Positions 8,973-18,218 of a stretch of 64,000 bases of DNA are shown piece after piece (position 1 is the stretch's first letter; the number at the start of each line of letters is the position of its first letter). Origin of the DNA: Anaeroplasma sp902783745 (GTDB taxonomy: Bacteria > Bacillota_I > Bacilli_A > Acholeplasmatales > Anaeroplasmataceae); contig CAMOKL010000001.1 of assembly GCA_946617655.1 (NCBI GenBank), positions 159,523 to 223,522 of the forward strand, in the 5' to 3' direction. The position numbers were made by a program, and so were the translations under genes. The notes beneath the pieces were generated by a model. That model did not search any database, had not been told where the DNA came from, and saw nothing but the letters and a program-made list of their open reading frames with translations.

Positions 8973-10073
8973 TTATACATTAAACTTAAATAGCATTATA
9001 TCGCCATCTTGAACAATATAATCTTTTCCTTCTTGTCTAACAAGACCAGCTTCCTTAGCCTTTAAAGCTGAACCTGTTTTAATTAAATCATCATAAGATA
9101 CTGTTTCAGCGCGAATGAATCCTTTTTGGAAATCTGTATGAATTACACCAGCACATTCAGGTGCATACATTCCTTTCTTAAAAGTCCATGCTCTACATTC
9201 ATCAGGTCCTGTAGTAAAGAATGTTGCATAACCTAATAAATCATATGTTGCTCTAATTAATTTATTTAAGCCTGGTTCTTCTACACCATAATCTGCTAAG
9301 AATGCCTTTTTATCTTCATCATCCAATACAGCTAATTGAGATTCAATTTCAGCTGATATTGCAATACAACCAGCACCAGTCTTATCAGCATAAGCTTTTA
9401 ATTTTTGAAAGTTTTCATCACCAGATGCATAAGCAATAAATTCTTCTGCAACATTACCAACATATAAAATTGGTTTTGCAGTTAAGAAATTATATGCATC
9501 AACATATTTTCTTTCTTCATCTTCAAATTTAAGCTCACGAACAGCTTTTTCATTTTCTAATGCTTCTTTTATTCTTGTTAAAATCTCATATTCCTTTGCA
9601 GCATCATCAACCTTAGATTGAGCCTTCTTTGCAATTTTTTGGATACGAGTTTCAACCTGAGCTAAATCTGATAAAATTAATTCAATATTAATAATTTCAA
9701 TATCTCTAATTGGGTCAACTCCACCTTCTACATGTGTAACATTAGAATCCTCAAAACATCTTACTACTTCAACGATTGCATTACAGTTTCTAATATTACC
9801 TAAGAATTGGTTTCCTAATCCTTCACCCTTAGAAGCCCCTTTAACAAGACCTGCGATATCTGTAAATTCACATACTGCAGGAATAGTCTTCTTTGGATTA
9901 TACATTTTTGATAATACCCATAATCTATCATCAGGTACTTCTACCATACCTACATTTGGTTCAATTGTTGCGAAAGGGTAATTTGCAGCTAATGCACCAG
10001 CCTTAGTTATTGCGTTAAATAATGTTGACTTACCAACGTTAGGAAGTCCAACAATTCCTGCTGTTAATGCCAT
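8973..10073 (-). CDS. ychF: YchF-type P-loop NTPase
   Basis: 366-residue Obg-related protein of the YchF/OLA1 family, which binds ATP in preference to GTP and associates with ribosomes. P-loop GLPNVGKST is at 9-17 and the switch region DIAGLVKGA at about 72-80. The fourth motif is NVAE in place of the GTPase NKxD, which is the family hallmark. The C-terminal TGS domain ends in DGDIMLFKFNV, the normal YchF end. An AAGGAG site precedes the start. It is a single-gene unit with its own promoter and terminator. Confidence 0.96.
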   Translation of the reverse strand: MALTAGIVGLPNVGKSTLFNAITKAGALAANYPFATIEPNVGMVEVPDDRLWVLSKMYNPKKTIPAVCEFTDIAGLVKGASKGEGLGNQFLGNIRNCNAIVEVVRCFEDSNVTHVEGGVDPIRDIEIINIELILSDLAQVETRIQKIAKKAQSKVDDAAKEYEILTRIKEALENEKAVRELKFEDEERKYVDAYNFLTAKPILYVGNVAEEFIAYASGDENFQKLKAYADKTGAGCIAISAEIESQLAVLDDEDKKAFLADYGVEEPGLNKLIRATYDLLGYATFFTTGPDECRAWTFKKGMYAPECAGVIHTDFQKGFIRAETVSYDDLIKTGSALKAKEAGLVRQEGKDYIVQDGDIMLFKFNV

Positions 10074-10152
10074 TTTAACTATTCTCCTTAATTACTTATA
10101 TTAATTACCTTATCCTTATATATATTAATATATATAGGAATAAACCTACTTA

Positions 10153-10181
10153 ATTATAATTGTTTATTTAAAAATAAACAA
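10153..10181 (-). promoter_or_regulatory. Promoter of ychF
   Basis: TTGTTT and TATAAT separated by 17 bases on the minus strand, directly after the pgcA terminator. Confidence 0.65.
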
Positions 10182-10222
10182 GACCAAAAGACTTATATTT
10201 ATTTTAAAAGATACTTTTGGTC
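10182..10222 (-). terminator. Terminator of the his-pgcA operon
   Basis: A 9-bp stem (GACCAAAAG with CTTTTGGTC) with a 23-base AT-rich loop, extended by an outer ACA/TGT. It is followed on the minus strand by TTGTTTATTTTT. Confidence 0.75.
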
Positions 10223-10232
10223 CTGTTTTATA

Positions 10233-11936
10233 TTATTTAATTAAATTTACAATTGCCATTAATTCATCTGTTAACTTCTTAACGATTGCATCTGCATCTT
10301 TTTCAGTTTGACCCTTAGCACCATAATATAATTTTAGTTTAGGTTCAGTTCCTGAAGGTCTTAATACAACCCAAGAACCATCAGATAAATAATATTTAAT
10401 AACATTTGATTTAGGTAAATTAATCTTAGACTTCTTATCATCAGTTTTACCGAATTCAGTATGAATGCCTAACATGCAATCATCCTTTGCAGATATTTCA
10501 AATCCATCAAGCTTAATATCTGTAGTACGGAAGAAATCCATAATTCTCTTTATCTTAGCTTGTCCTTCTAAGCCTTTTAATACGATATTAGTAATACCTT
10601 CTTTATAATATCCATACTTCTTATAAATTTCTTCTAAGGCATCGTATAAATCCATGCCTTTTTCAAAATAATAAGCAGCAGCTTCACAAAGCATTAAAAT
10701 GGCTTGAATTGAATCTTTATCACGAACACATGGTGAAACTAAGCATCCATATGATTCTTCAAATCCAAATACATATTCACCCTTGCCCATATCAACCATC
10801 TCATGAGCCTTTTCACCAATGAACTTAAATCCAGTTAAAGTGATTTCAGTCTTAATACCATAATCAGCTGCGATTATAGATGGTAGAGTAGATGAAACGT
10901 TTGTTGTGAAAATATATCCATCTTCTTTTGGTAATGTATTTAATTCTTTTCTAGTTTTTAAAATATAATCTAATATAATTGCGGCTGTTTGGTTACCTGT
11001 GAATAAATAATATTCTCCATTGTGTTCAACAGCAATACCTAAACGGTCAGCATCTGGGTCAGTTGCAAGACAAATCTTAGCGCCAATCTTCTTTGCAAGT
11101 TCAATAGATTCATCATAAGCTTCTTTATTTTCTGGGTTAGATGTTTTAACACCACTGAAGTCAGGATCACATGTCATTTGTTCCTTAACTGGAGTAACAT
11201 CATATCCTTCACTTCTTAATACATCAGCGGCAAATACTTGTCCTGTACCATGAAGTGGAGTATATGTTAACTTAAAGTTCTTCTTTAAGTTAGGTCTTAA
11301 GATGATCTTCTTTACTTCCTTAATATAAGCTTCATCAACTTCTTTTCCAATATAATGAATTAAGTCATGATTTAAAGATGTTTCAATATTGAAATAATCC
11401 TTAATTTCATCAATCTTCTTAATTACCTTATCTGCATCAGCAGGAACTAACTGACATCCAGTTTCATCATAAATCTTATATCCGTTATATTCTTTAGGAT
11501 TATGTGATGCAGTAATCATAATACCACCAATACAATTGAAATATCTTACTGCGTAAGATAATTCAGGAGTAGGTCTTAAAGCCTCAAATAAAAATACTCT
11601 AAATCCTAATGAAGATAAAACTTCAGCTGAAATCCTTGCAAATTCCTTAGATTGATGACGATTATCATGAGAAATTGCAACACCCTTTTGTAAAGCAGTA
11701 TCACTCTTTTCCTTTAAATAGCGACCGAATCCTAAAGTTGCTTTAGCAACAATATAAATATTCATTCTATTTGTACCAGCACCAAGTACACCTCTCATTC
11801 CACCAGTACCGAAAGCTAAATCATCTGTAAAAGCGTCTTTTAGCTCCTTTTCATCCATAGAATCAAGTTCAGCTTTCAAAGCCTTATCTAAGTCCTTATA
11901 ATTCTTCCATAATTCTACTTTTTCTAAATATCCCAT
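10233..11936 (-). CDS. pgcA: Phosphoglucomutase / phosphosugar mutase
   Basis: 567-residue alpha-D-phosphohexomutase of the PgcA type, which interconverts glucose-1-phosphate and glucose-6-phosphate. The phosphoserine loop TASHNP is at 142-147 (Ser144), the Mg-binding DPDADR at 293-298, the sugar-binding GFEESYG lies further on, and the C-terminal phosphate loop is RPSGTEPKLK. Length fits the family. It lies only 18 bases after hisIE with an AGGAGG site, so it should be co-transcribed as the last gene of the histidine operon. Functionally it would link to the glycogen genes glgB and glgP at 59394-63754. Some family members also act on pentose phosphates; that is not decidable here. Confidence 0.94.
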   Translation of the reverse strand: MGYLEKVELWKNYKDLDKALKAELDSMDEKELKDAFTDDLAFGTGGMRGVLGAGTNRMNIYIVAKATLGFGRYLKEKSDTALQKGVAISHDNRHQSKEFARISAEVLSSLGFRVFLFEALRPTPELSYAVRYFNCIGGIMITASHNPKEYNGYKIYDETGCQLVPADADKVIKKIDEIKDYFNIETSLNHDLIHYIGKEVDEAYIKEVKKIILRPNLKKNFKLTYTPLHGTGQVFAADVLRSEGYDVTPVKEQMTCDPDFSGVKTSNPENKEAYDESIELAKKIGAKICLATDPDADRLGIAVEHNGEYYLFTGNQTAAIILDYILKTRKELNTLPKEDGYIFTTNVSSTLPSIIAADYGIKTEITLTGFKFIGEKAHEMVDMGKGEYVFGFEESYGCLVSPCVRDKDSIQAILMLCEAAAYYFEKGMDLYDALEEIYKKYGYYKEGITNIVLKGLEGQAKIKRIMDFFRTTDIKLDGFEISAKDDCMLGIHTEFGKTDDKKSKINLPKSNVIKYYLSDGSWVVLRPSGTEPKLKLYYGAKGQTEKDADAIVKKLTDELMAIVNLIK

Positions 11937-11954
11937 AACTCTAACTACCTCCTA

Positions 11955-12602
11955 TTATCTGTTTTTTAATTCATCAAAAACTTCTTGCCATGAAATATCT
12001 TTTGTCTGCATTTCTACAGTTAAATGATAAATTAAATCAGCAATTTCACCAACAATTTCAGGTTTCTTGCCATCTTTAAATGCGATAATCGTTTCAGTTG
12101 ATTCTTCTCCAACCTTCTTTAAAATCTTATTATCGCCTTTTTCAATTAAATAATTTGTATATGAACCAGGTACTGGATTTTTAATTCTATCATTAATAGT
12201 TGCTTCAAGATTAAATAATTCAATATCAGATTTTTCAATCTTAACTCTATTAACCTTAACATCAACATCCTCATCTAAATCTCTATAGAAGCATGTTGCA
12301 TGACCTGTATGACAAGAAATTCCACCTTCTTGCTCAACTTGGAATAATAAAGCATCTCCATCACAATCAATAGATAAGCCTTTCATATGTTGATAGTATC
12401 CAGAAGTTTCGCCTTTTCTCCATAATTCATTACGGCTTCTTGAAAAATAATACATTTCTTTTGTTTCTAAAGTCTTTTCTAATGCTTCTCGATTCATATA
12501 TGCAACCATTCTAATTTTTTTAGCATGAGCATCTTGAATAACGCAAACAACTAATCCCTTATCATCAAATTTTACTGTATCTAAAATTTCTTGCTTTGTC
12601 AT
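11955..12602 (-). CDS. hisIE: HisIE: phosphoribosyl-AMP cyclohydrolase / phosphoribosyl-ATP pyrophosphatase
   Basis: 215-residue fusion catalysing steps 2 and 3 of histidine synthesis. The N-terminal HisI domain carries RRKGE-like substrate residues (WRKGETSGYYQ), the metal-binding DCDGDALL and the Cys cluster SCHTGHATCFY. The C-terminal HisE domain has the GEESTETIIA helix with acidic metal ligands and EIADLIYHL. The start overlaps the hisF stop as ATGA. Confidence 0.97.
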   Translation of the reverse strand: MTKQEILDTVKFDDKGLVVCVIQDAHAKKIRMVAYMNREALEKTLETKEMYYFSRSRNELWRKGETSGYYQHMKGLSIDCDGDALLFQVEQEGGISCHTGHATCFYRDLDEDVDVKVNRVKIEKSDIELFNLEATINDRIKNPVPGSYTNYLIEKGDNKILKKVGEESTETIIAFKDGKKPEIVGEIADLIYHLTVEMQTKDISWQEVFDELKNR

Positions 12603-13354
12603 ATTCTAACCTCTACACCCTTACTATTTAAATAATTCTTCAAATCTTTTATTTCTAGTTCTTTAAAATGGAATAGTGATGCTGCAAGTCCAGCATCAGC
12701 CTTACCTTTAGTAAAAACATCATAAAAGTCTTCTTTTGATCCTGCACCACCTGATGCGATTACAGGAATATTTACAGCACTTGATACTAATGAAGTTAAA
12801 TTAAGTTCAAAGCCTTTCTTAGTACCATCAGCATCCATACTAGTTAATAATATTTCACCAGCACCTAAGCTTTCAACCTTTTTAGCCCATTCTACCGCAT
12901 CAAGACCAGTCTTATTTCTTCCACCTTCAGTATAAACCTCATAGAATTCTCCATTCCATTTTGCATCTATTGCAACAACGATGCATTGGTTACCATACTT
13001 TTGTGCTCCTTCTTTTATTAAAGAAGGATTATGTACTGCGCTTGAATTGATAGATACCTTATCAGCTCCAGCCATTAAAATATCATGTATATCATCAATA
13101 GTTTTAATTCCTCCACCTACAGTTAAAGGAATAAATACATTAGCTGCAGCTTTCTTAATTACATCTATTAGGATTCCTCTTTTTTCATATGAAGCTGTGA
13201 TATCTAAAAAAACAACTTCATCTGCACCTAAATCAGAATAACATTTTGCCTGTACTACAGGATCACCTGCATCAATTAGGTTTAAAAAGTTTACACCTTT
13301 TACTACTCTACCTTCCTTAAGATCAAGGCATGGTATGATTCTTTTTGTTAACAT
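12599..13354 (-). CDS. hisF: Imidazole glycerol phosphate synthase, cyclase subunit HisF
   Basis: 251-residue (beta/alpha)8 barrel. The start RIIPCLDLKEGRVVKG holds the first catalytic Asp, and the second lies in TSMDADGTKKG. It closes the imidazole ring using ammonia channelled from HisH, yielding IGP and AICAR. Full length. It stops with TGA, which argues for the standard genetic code. Confidence 0.97.
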   Translation of the reverse strand: MLTKRIIPCLDLKEGRVVKGVNFLNLIDAGDPVVQAKCYSDLGADEVVFLDITASYEKRGILIDVIKKAAANVFIPLTVGGGIKTIDDIHDILMAGADKVSINSSAVHNPSLIKEGAQKYGNQCIVVAIDAKWNGEFYEVYTEGGRNKTGLDAVEWAKKVESLGAGEILLTSMDADGTKKGFELNLTSLVSSAVNIPVIASGGAGSKEDFYDVFTKGKADAGLAASLFHFKELEIKDLKNYLNSKGVEVRI

Positions 13355-13363
13355 ATATGCCTC

Positions 13364-14071
13364 CTAATCCTCATAGCTTAATGCTTCTTTTAAATTAATT
13401 TCTCCAGCATATAATGACTTACCTAATATTATACCTTCACAGCCAATTTCTTTACAAGCCTTAACGTCATTAATTGATTTAGCTCCTCCTGATGCAACAA
13501 TATTTAAGCCAGTTTCATCAATCATCTTCTTAGTTTGTTCTTGATTAATACCTTCTAATGTTCCATCTTTAGAAATGTCTGTAAAAATAATTGTTTTTAC
13601 ACCAATCTTTTTTAATGAATTTGCAAAATCAATTGCATAAAGCTTTGTATCATTTAACCAACCGTGTGTTTTAACTATTAAATTCATACAATCAATTCCA
13701 ACAACAATTTTATCAGAACCAAATTTATCAATTGCTTCTTTAACAAAATCTAAATTTAAAGCACTTGAACCTAGTATTACTCTTTTTAAACCTAAATCTA
13801 GTAATACTTTAATATGTTCTATAGTTCTAATTCCACCGCCAAGTTCAGCATCAATTCCTGTAGATAAAATTGCTTTAACAGCTTCTAGGTTTTCGAATTT
13901 GCCATCCTTTGCTCCATCTAAATCAACAAGATGAAGAAATGTTGCACCTTCTTTTTTGAATTGCTCTGCAATCTCTTTTGGGCTTCCGTATGTTGTTACT
14001 TGATTATAATCACCTTTGTATAATCTTACTGCATTACCAAGGTGTAAGTCTATTGCTGGGTAAATTTTCAT
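13364..14071 (-). CDS. hisA: ProFAR isomerase HisA
   Basis: 235-residue barrel isomerase, a homologue of HisF. Catalytic Asp8 is in YPAIDLHLG and the C-terminal Asp in FTDISKDGTLEG. The phosphate-binding loops GGGIRT and ASGGAKS are intact. It converts ProFAR to PRFAR. It lies between hisH and hisF with 2- and 9-base gaps. Confidence 0.97.
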   Translation of the reverse strand: MKIYPAIDLHLGNAVRLYKGDYNQVTTYGSPKEIAEQFKKEGATFLHLVDLDGAKDGKFENLEAVKAILSTGIDAELGGGIRTIEHIKVLLDLGLKRVILGSSALNLDFVKEAIDKFGSDKIVVGIDCMNLIVKTHGWLNDTKLYAIDFANSLKKIGVKTIIFTDISKDGTLEGINQEQTKKMIDETGLNIVASGGAKSINDVKACKEIGCEGIILGKSLYAGEINLKEALSYED

Positions 14072-14073
14072 TT

Positions 14074-14682
14074 TTATAATTCTCCGAAATTCTTTAAGAT
14101 TTCTAATCCAACATTACCTGATTTTTCAGGATGAAATTGTGTTGCATATACATTGCCACGTCTAACAACAGAAACATATTCTACTCCTGCGTATGTAGTT
14201 AATGCAGATGCATCTTTACTCTTAGGGCAATAATATGAATGCACAAAGTATACATATTTACCATCTAAGCCTTTTAATAAAGGATTATCATCTATTACTT
14301 TAATTTGATTCCAACCCATATGAGGAATCTTATATTTTACTCCATCAACAACATCATTAAATCTAATGATTTCGCCTTCTAGAATACCAAGTCCATCATG
14401 AACTCCATATTCATAGTCACGTTCAAATAGCATTTGCATACCAACGCATATGCCAAGTATTGGAGTATTTTTCTTTATAGCTTCATTAATAACTTTATCG
14501 AAACCATATTTTTTAAATGTATTTATTGCATCACTAAATGCACCAACACCTGGTAAAATAATTTTATCAGCTGATAAAATAACATCTTTATCAGATGTAA
14601 TTACATTTGAAATACCTAAATGATCTAATGCATTTTTTACAGAGCCAAGGTTCCCGATGCCATAATCCATAATAGCAATCAT
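14074..14682 (-). CDS. hisH: Imidazole glycerol phosphate synthase, glutaminase subunit HisH
   Basis: 202-residue class I glutamine amidotransferase. The nucleophile elbow GICVGMQ carries the catalytic Cys, and the His and Glu come from FHPEKSG. It releases ammonia for HisF. The start overlaps the hisB stop by one base. Confidence 0.97.
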   Translation of the reverse strand: MIAIMDYGIGNLGSVKNALDHLGISNVITSDKDVILSADKIILPGVGAFSDAINTFKKYGFDKVINEAIKKNTPILGICVGMQMLFERDYEYGVHDGLGILEGEIIRFNDVVDGVKYKIPHMGWNQIKVIDDNPLLKGLDGKYVYFVHSYYCPKSKDASALTTYAGVEYVSVVRRGNVYATQFHPEKSGNVGLEILKNFGEL

Positions 14683-15269
14683 TAAATCACACCCTTTGTA
14701 GTAAGGCTGCCCTTAATGTCTTTATTAATTCTAATTGCGTCTCTTAAACACTTAGCAAGTGCTTTAAACATAGCTTCTATAATATGGTGAGCATTTTGTC
14801 CTCTAAAAACAACAAAATGTAGATTAATCATTGCATTATCAGCAAATGATCTAAAGAATTCATCTGTTGTTTGAGTTTCAAAATCTCCACATTTATCACA
14901 ATCAAATTTAGCATCACTTTCATAATATGCTCTACCACAAAGGTCAACAGCACACATAACTAATGCATCATCCATTGCCATAGTAAATGATGAATATCTT
15001 TGAATTCCATCCTTATTAGATAATGCTTTATTAAAAGCCATACCTAAAACAATTCCTGAATCCTCAACTGAATGATGTGTATCTACATTTAAATCACCAT
15101 TACATGTAAAATCAAGATTAAATCCACCATGCTTAGTCAAAGTATTTAACATATGATCAAAGAAACCAATTCCTGTGTTAAGATTAGCAATGCCTTCACC
15201 ATCAAGCTCTAGCTGGCATTTAATATTAGTTTCTTTTGTTTTTCTTTCTACAATACCACTATTTCGCAT
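14682..15269 (-). CDS. hisB: Imidazoleglycerol-phosphate dehydratase HisB
   Basis: 195-residue single-function IGPD with no phosphatase domain fused. Metal-binding motifs are FFDHML, THHSVEDSGI, and the second-half counterpart NAHHIIEAMFKA. It overlaps the end of hisC by 11 bases. Confidence 0.97.
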   Translation of the reverse strand: MRNSGIVERKTKETNIKCQLELDGEGIANLNTGIGFFDHMLNTLTKHGGFNLDFTCNGDLNVDTHHSVEDSGIVLGMAFNKALSNKDGIQRYSSFTMAMDDALVMCAVDLCGRAYYESDAKFDCDKCGDFETQTTDEFFRSFADNAMINLHFVVFRGQNAHHIIEAMFKALAKCLRDAIRINKDIKGSLTTKGVI

Positions 15270-16284
15270 TTCTTAATACCTCCAAGAATTTATCATTTTC
15301 TTCTTTTGTACCAACACAAGGTCTATAAGTACCTTCTTTAAAACGTCTAATGTATATTTTGTTTTTTAATAGTTCTTGATAATACTTATCATCCATATTC
15401 ATATATATGAAATTAGCTTGTGTAGGATATACCTTAAACCCCATATTCTTTAATTCATTGTAAACCCTAGTTCTTTCAGATTTAATTAATTCAAGCTGAG
15501 GCTTATATAAATCTACATTCTCAATTGCAATTTTAGCCATAATTTGAGACATAGTTGTAACTGAATATGGATCTTTAATACAATTAATCATATCAATATT
15601 TTCTTTATTAGATATTGCATAACCAACTCTTAATGAAGGTAATGCCATATCCTTAGAAAATGTTCTATATGAAATAACATTATCATATTCCATTGCAATC
15701 TTTGTATAATCATTATCTGAAAAATTGATATATGCTAAATCTAATAAAATAAGCTTATCAGTAGATTCTATTAATCTTCTAATTTCATCTTCAGTAAAAT
15801 ACTGACCAGTTGGATTATTTGGTGAACATACAACAACCGCTTTTGCATCAGATGTTTTGATTTTAGAAATCATATCATCAATATCAAAACGCATATTCTC
15901 ATCACCAAATACAGGTTCATATATTGCGCCACATAATGTTGCAAAAACCTTATACATAGAAAATGCTGGTGTAAAACCTAAAATTTTTTCACCTGGTTCT
16001 AATACAGCTCTAAATGTTGATGATAATAATTCATCTGAACCTACACCAACAGTTACACAATTTGCATCAATTCCAAAATGATTTGCAATTGCTTGATCTA
16101 ATTCTCTTTCATCCATATCAGGATAACGATTAAATTCTATATTTTTTATAGCCTCATTAAATAATTCAATTATCTTTTTAGGAGGCTGATATGGGGATTC
16201 ATTTGCGTTTAGAATAATACCATCAGTAATTAACGTTGAATGGTATACTTCCATTCCTGCAAATGATTTTTTCATATACTTCAT
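15259..16284 (-). CDS. hisC: Histidinol-phosphate aminotransferase HisC
   Basis: 341-residue PLP-dependent class I/II aminotransferase. The region CSPNNPTGQ and the Schiff-base lysine in TFSKDMALPSLRVGY are present, with the phosphate-binding Arg following. It converts imidazole acetol phosphate to histidinol phosphate. The start MKYMKK has two candidate Met codons three apart; the first has an AAGGATG site upstream. Confidence 0.95.
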   Translation of the reverse strand: MKYMKKSFAGMEVYHSTLITDGIILNANESPYQPPKKIIELFNEAIKNIEFNRYPDMDERELDQAIANHFGIDANCVTVGVGSDELLSSTFRAVLEPGEKILGFTPAFSMYKVFATLCGAIYEPVFGDENMRFDIDDMISKIKTSDAKAVVVCSPNNPTGQYFTEDEIRRLIESTDKLILLDLAYINFSDNDYTKIAMEYDNVISYRTFSKDMALPSLRVGYAISNKENIDMINCIKDPYSVTTMSQIMAKIAIENVDLYKPQLELIKSERTRVYNELKNMGFKVYPTQANFIYMNMDDKYYQELLKNKIYIRRFKEGTYRPCVGTKEENDKFLEVLRNAK

Positions 16285-16289
16285 AGGGA

Positions 16290-17579
16290 TTATTCATCCT
16301 TTCTAACAGCTGCTGATAGGGCATGCATTGTTAATCCCTCAAGCTTAGCAAATGTATCAACATCATCTGCTAATTGTAAAGCTGCTTCTTTATTTAATTT
16401 TTGAAGTGAAGTACGCTTTATGAAATCTTCAACCCCAAGTGGTGAAAAGAATTTTGCAGTTGCAACAGTAGGTAATACATGATTAGGTCCTGCCATATAA
16501 TCACCATATGATTCTGCTGAATAGTGACCCATAAAAATTGCACCTGCATTTTTAATAAATGGTAATGCAATTTCAGGTTCATCCATTGCAATCTCTAGGT
16601 GTTCTGGTGCTTGTTTATTAACATATTTACATGCATCTTCTATAGATTTACAAACAATAATCTTGCTCCAATTTGTTAATGATTTTTCTAATATATCTTT
16701 TCTTGATGCAGTACTTAAATATTTTTCAACCCAATTTCTAACCTCTATAGCCTTTTCCATAGATGTTATAAATAATGTTGATGATGCTAAAACATCATGT
16801 TCAGCCTGTGCCATAAGGTCAGCTGCTGCAAACTTAGGATGTACTGTTTCATCAGCAATAATTGTAATTTCAGATGGTCCTGCAATTGAATCAATTCCAA
16901 CAAGACCATAAACTTCTCTTTTTGCTAACGCAACAAAGATATTACCAGGTCCAACAATCTTATATACCTTTGGTATTGATTCAGTACCATAAGCTAGTGC
17001 AGCAATTGCTTGAGCACCACCAATTTTATATACATGATCAACACCACATACATATGCTGCTGCAAGTACAATAGGATTAACCTTACCACCAACAGCTGGT
17101 GTGACCATATCAATTTCTTCACATCCTGCAACCTTTGCAGGTAATATATTCATTAAAACAGATGATGGATAAGCTGCCTTACCACCTGGTACATATACAC
17201 CAACCTTTTCGATTGCAGTATAACGCATACCAAGCTTTGCGCCTATTGAGTCTTCATACATCCAAGTATCTCTTTTTTGATGCTCGTGGAAGCTTTGGAT
17301 TCTATCTTTACTCTTTAATAAAACTTGCTTTTGCTTGTCAGTTAAAGAGTCAAATGCGGCCTTAAGCTCTTCTTTTTTAACTTCAACATTCTTAATATCA
17401 AAATTAGGATCATCGAATTTCTTAGTATATTTAGTTAAAGCCTCATCACCATTTTTACAAACGTCATCAACGATTGCCTTTACAGTATCAGAAAAATCTC
17501 CTGAATTTACTGCTCCACGCTTCTTAAGCACATTAAAGAATTCTTCAATGTCTTTTTCCTTCTCAATAATCTCAATCAT
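16290..17579 (-). CDS. hisD: Histidinol dehydrogenase HisD
   Basis: 429-residue zinc-dependent dehydrogenase that oxidises histidinol to histidine in the last two steps. Visible signatures are VGVYVPGGKAAYPSSVLMN, the IAGPSEI loop, and MAQAEHD with zinc-ligand residues, plus C-terminal GPNHVLPT. Full length for the family. Confidence 0.97.
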   Translation of the reverse strand: MIEIIEKEKDIEEFFNVLKKRGAVNSGDFSDTVKAIVDDVCKNGDEALTKYTKKFDDPNFDIKNVEVKKEELKAAFDSLTDKQKQVLLKSKDRIQSFHEHQKRDTWMYEDSIGAKLGMRYTAIEKVGVYVPGGKAAYPSSVLMNILPAKVAGCEEIDMVTPAVGGKVNPIVLAAAYVCGVDHVYKIGGAQAIAALAYGTESIPKVYKIVGPGNIFVALAKREVYGLVGIDSIAGPSEITIIADETVHPKFAAADLMAQAEHDVLASSTLFITSMEKAIEVRNWVEKYLSTASRKDILEKSLTNWSKIIVCKSIEDACKYVNKQAPEHLEIAMDEPEIALPFIKNAGAIFMGHYSAESYGDYMAGPNHVLPTVATAKFFSPLGVEDFIKRTSLQKLNKEAALQLADDVDTFAKLEGLTMHALSAAVRKDE

Positions 17580-17593
17580 CTTTTTATACCTCT

Positions 17594-18217
17594 TTATTTC
17601 TTTAATTCGTCCTCGAATTTACTAACAATATTTAATATATCCTCATACTTAGTCTTTAATGATGCATTATTAACAACTAATCTAGCTGATATATCATGAA
17701 TTGTTGTAACATCCTCTAATCCATTTTCTCTAAGTGTTCTTCCTGACTCCACGATATCAACAATAACATCAGATAAACCAACAATTGGTCCTAATTCAAC
17801 AGAACCATGTAATTTAATTATTGTAGAGTTTTGATGGACTGAATCGAAGTATGCCTTTGCAATATTTGGGTATTTTGTTGCAACAACAACATTACTCTTT
17901 AATTTGTAAGAGTCCCCATTTTCTTTTGGAGCACAGACACACATTCTACATTTACCAAATCCTAAATCTAGAATTTCAGTAATATCTCTATTTTCTTCTA
18001 ATAAGGTATCCTTTCCAACTACGCCGATATCTGCAACACCCATATCAACAAATGTAGGAACATCACTTGGTTTTGCTAAAAAGAATCTAAAATCACCTTT
18101 TGTTAAAACAAGTCTTCTATCCTCATCATCAATACTGATATCAACAATATTTAAATCTCTTAACATTTTAAATATTTTATCAGCAAGTCTTCCCTTTGAT
18201 AACGCAAAAGTAAGCAT
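17594..18217 (-). CDS. hisG: ATP phosphoribosyltransferase, short form HisG
   Basis: 207-residue catalytic subunit of the first enzyme of the pathway. The short form lacks the C-terminal regulatory domain and needs HisZ for activity and histidine feedback. The N-terminal ALSKGRLADK and the PRPP-binding region IVESGRTLRENGL are visible. HisZ is encoded immediately upstream. Confidence 0.96.
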   Translation of the reverse strand: MLTFALSKGRLADKIFKMLRDLNIVDISIDDEDRRLVLTKGDFRFFLAKPSDVPTFVDMGVADIGVVGKDTLLEENRDITEILDLGFGKCRMCVCAPKENGDSYKLKSNVVVATKYPNIAKAYFDSVHQNSTIIKLHGSVELGPIVGLSDVIVDIVESGRTLRENGLEDVTTIHDISARLVVNNASLKTKYEDILNIVSKFEDELKK

Positions 18218-18218
18218 T

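Noticed and set aside
12599..13354. Use of UGA as a tryptophan codon (Mycoplasma-type code)
   Set aside because: hisF ends at a TGA that overlaps the next start as ATGA, and conserved Trp positions use TGG, so UGA is a stop.
16874..17365. Plus-strand open frames over hisD
   Set aside because: They have low-complexity Gln/His/Leu-rich translations, no ribosome binding sites, and lie wholly inside an intact conserved gene; they are shadows.
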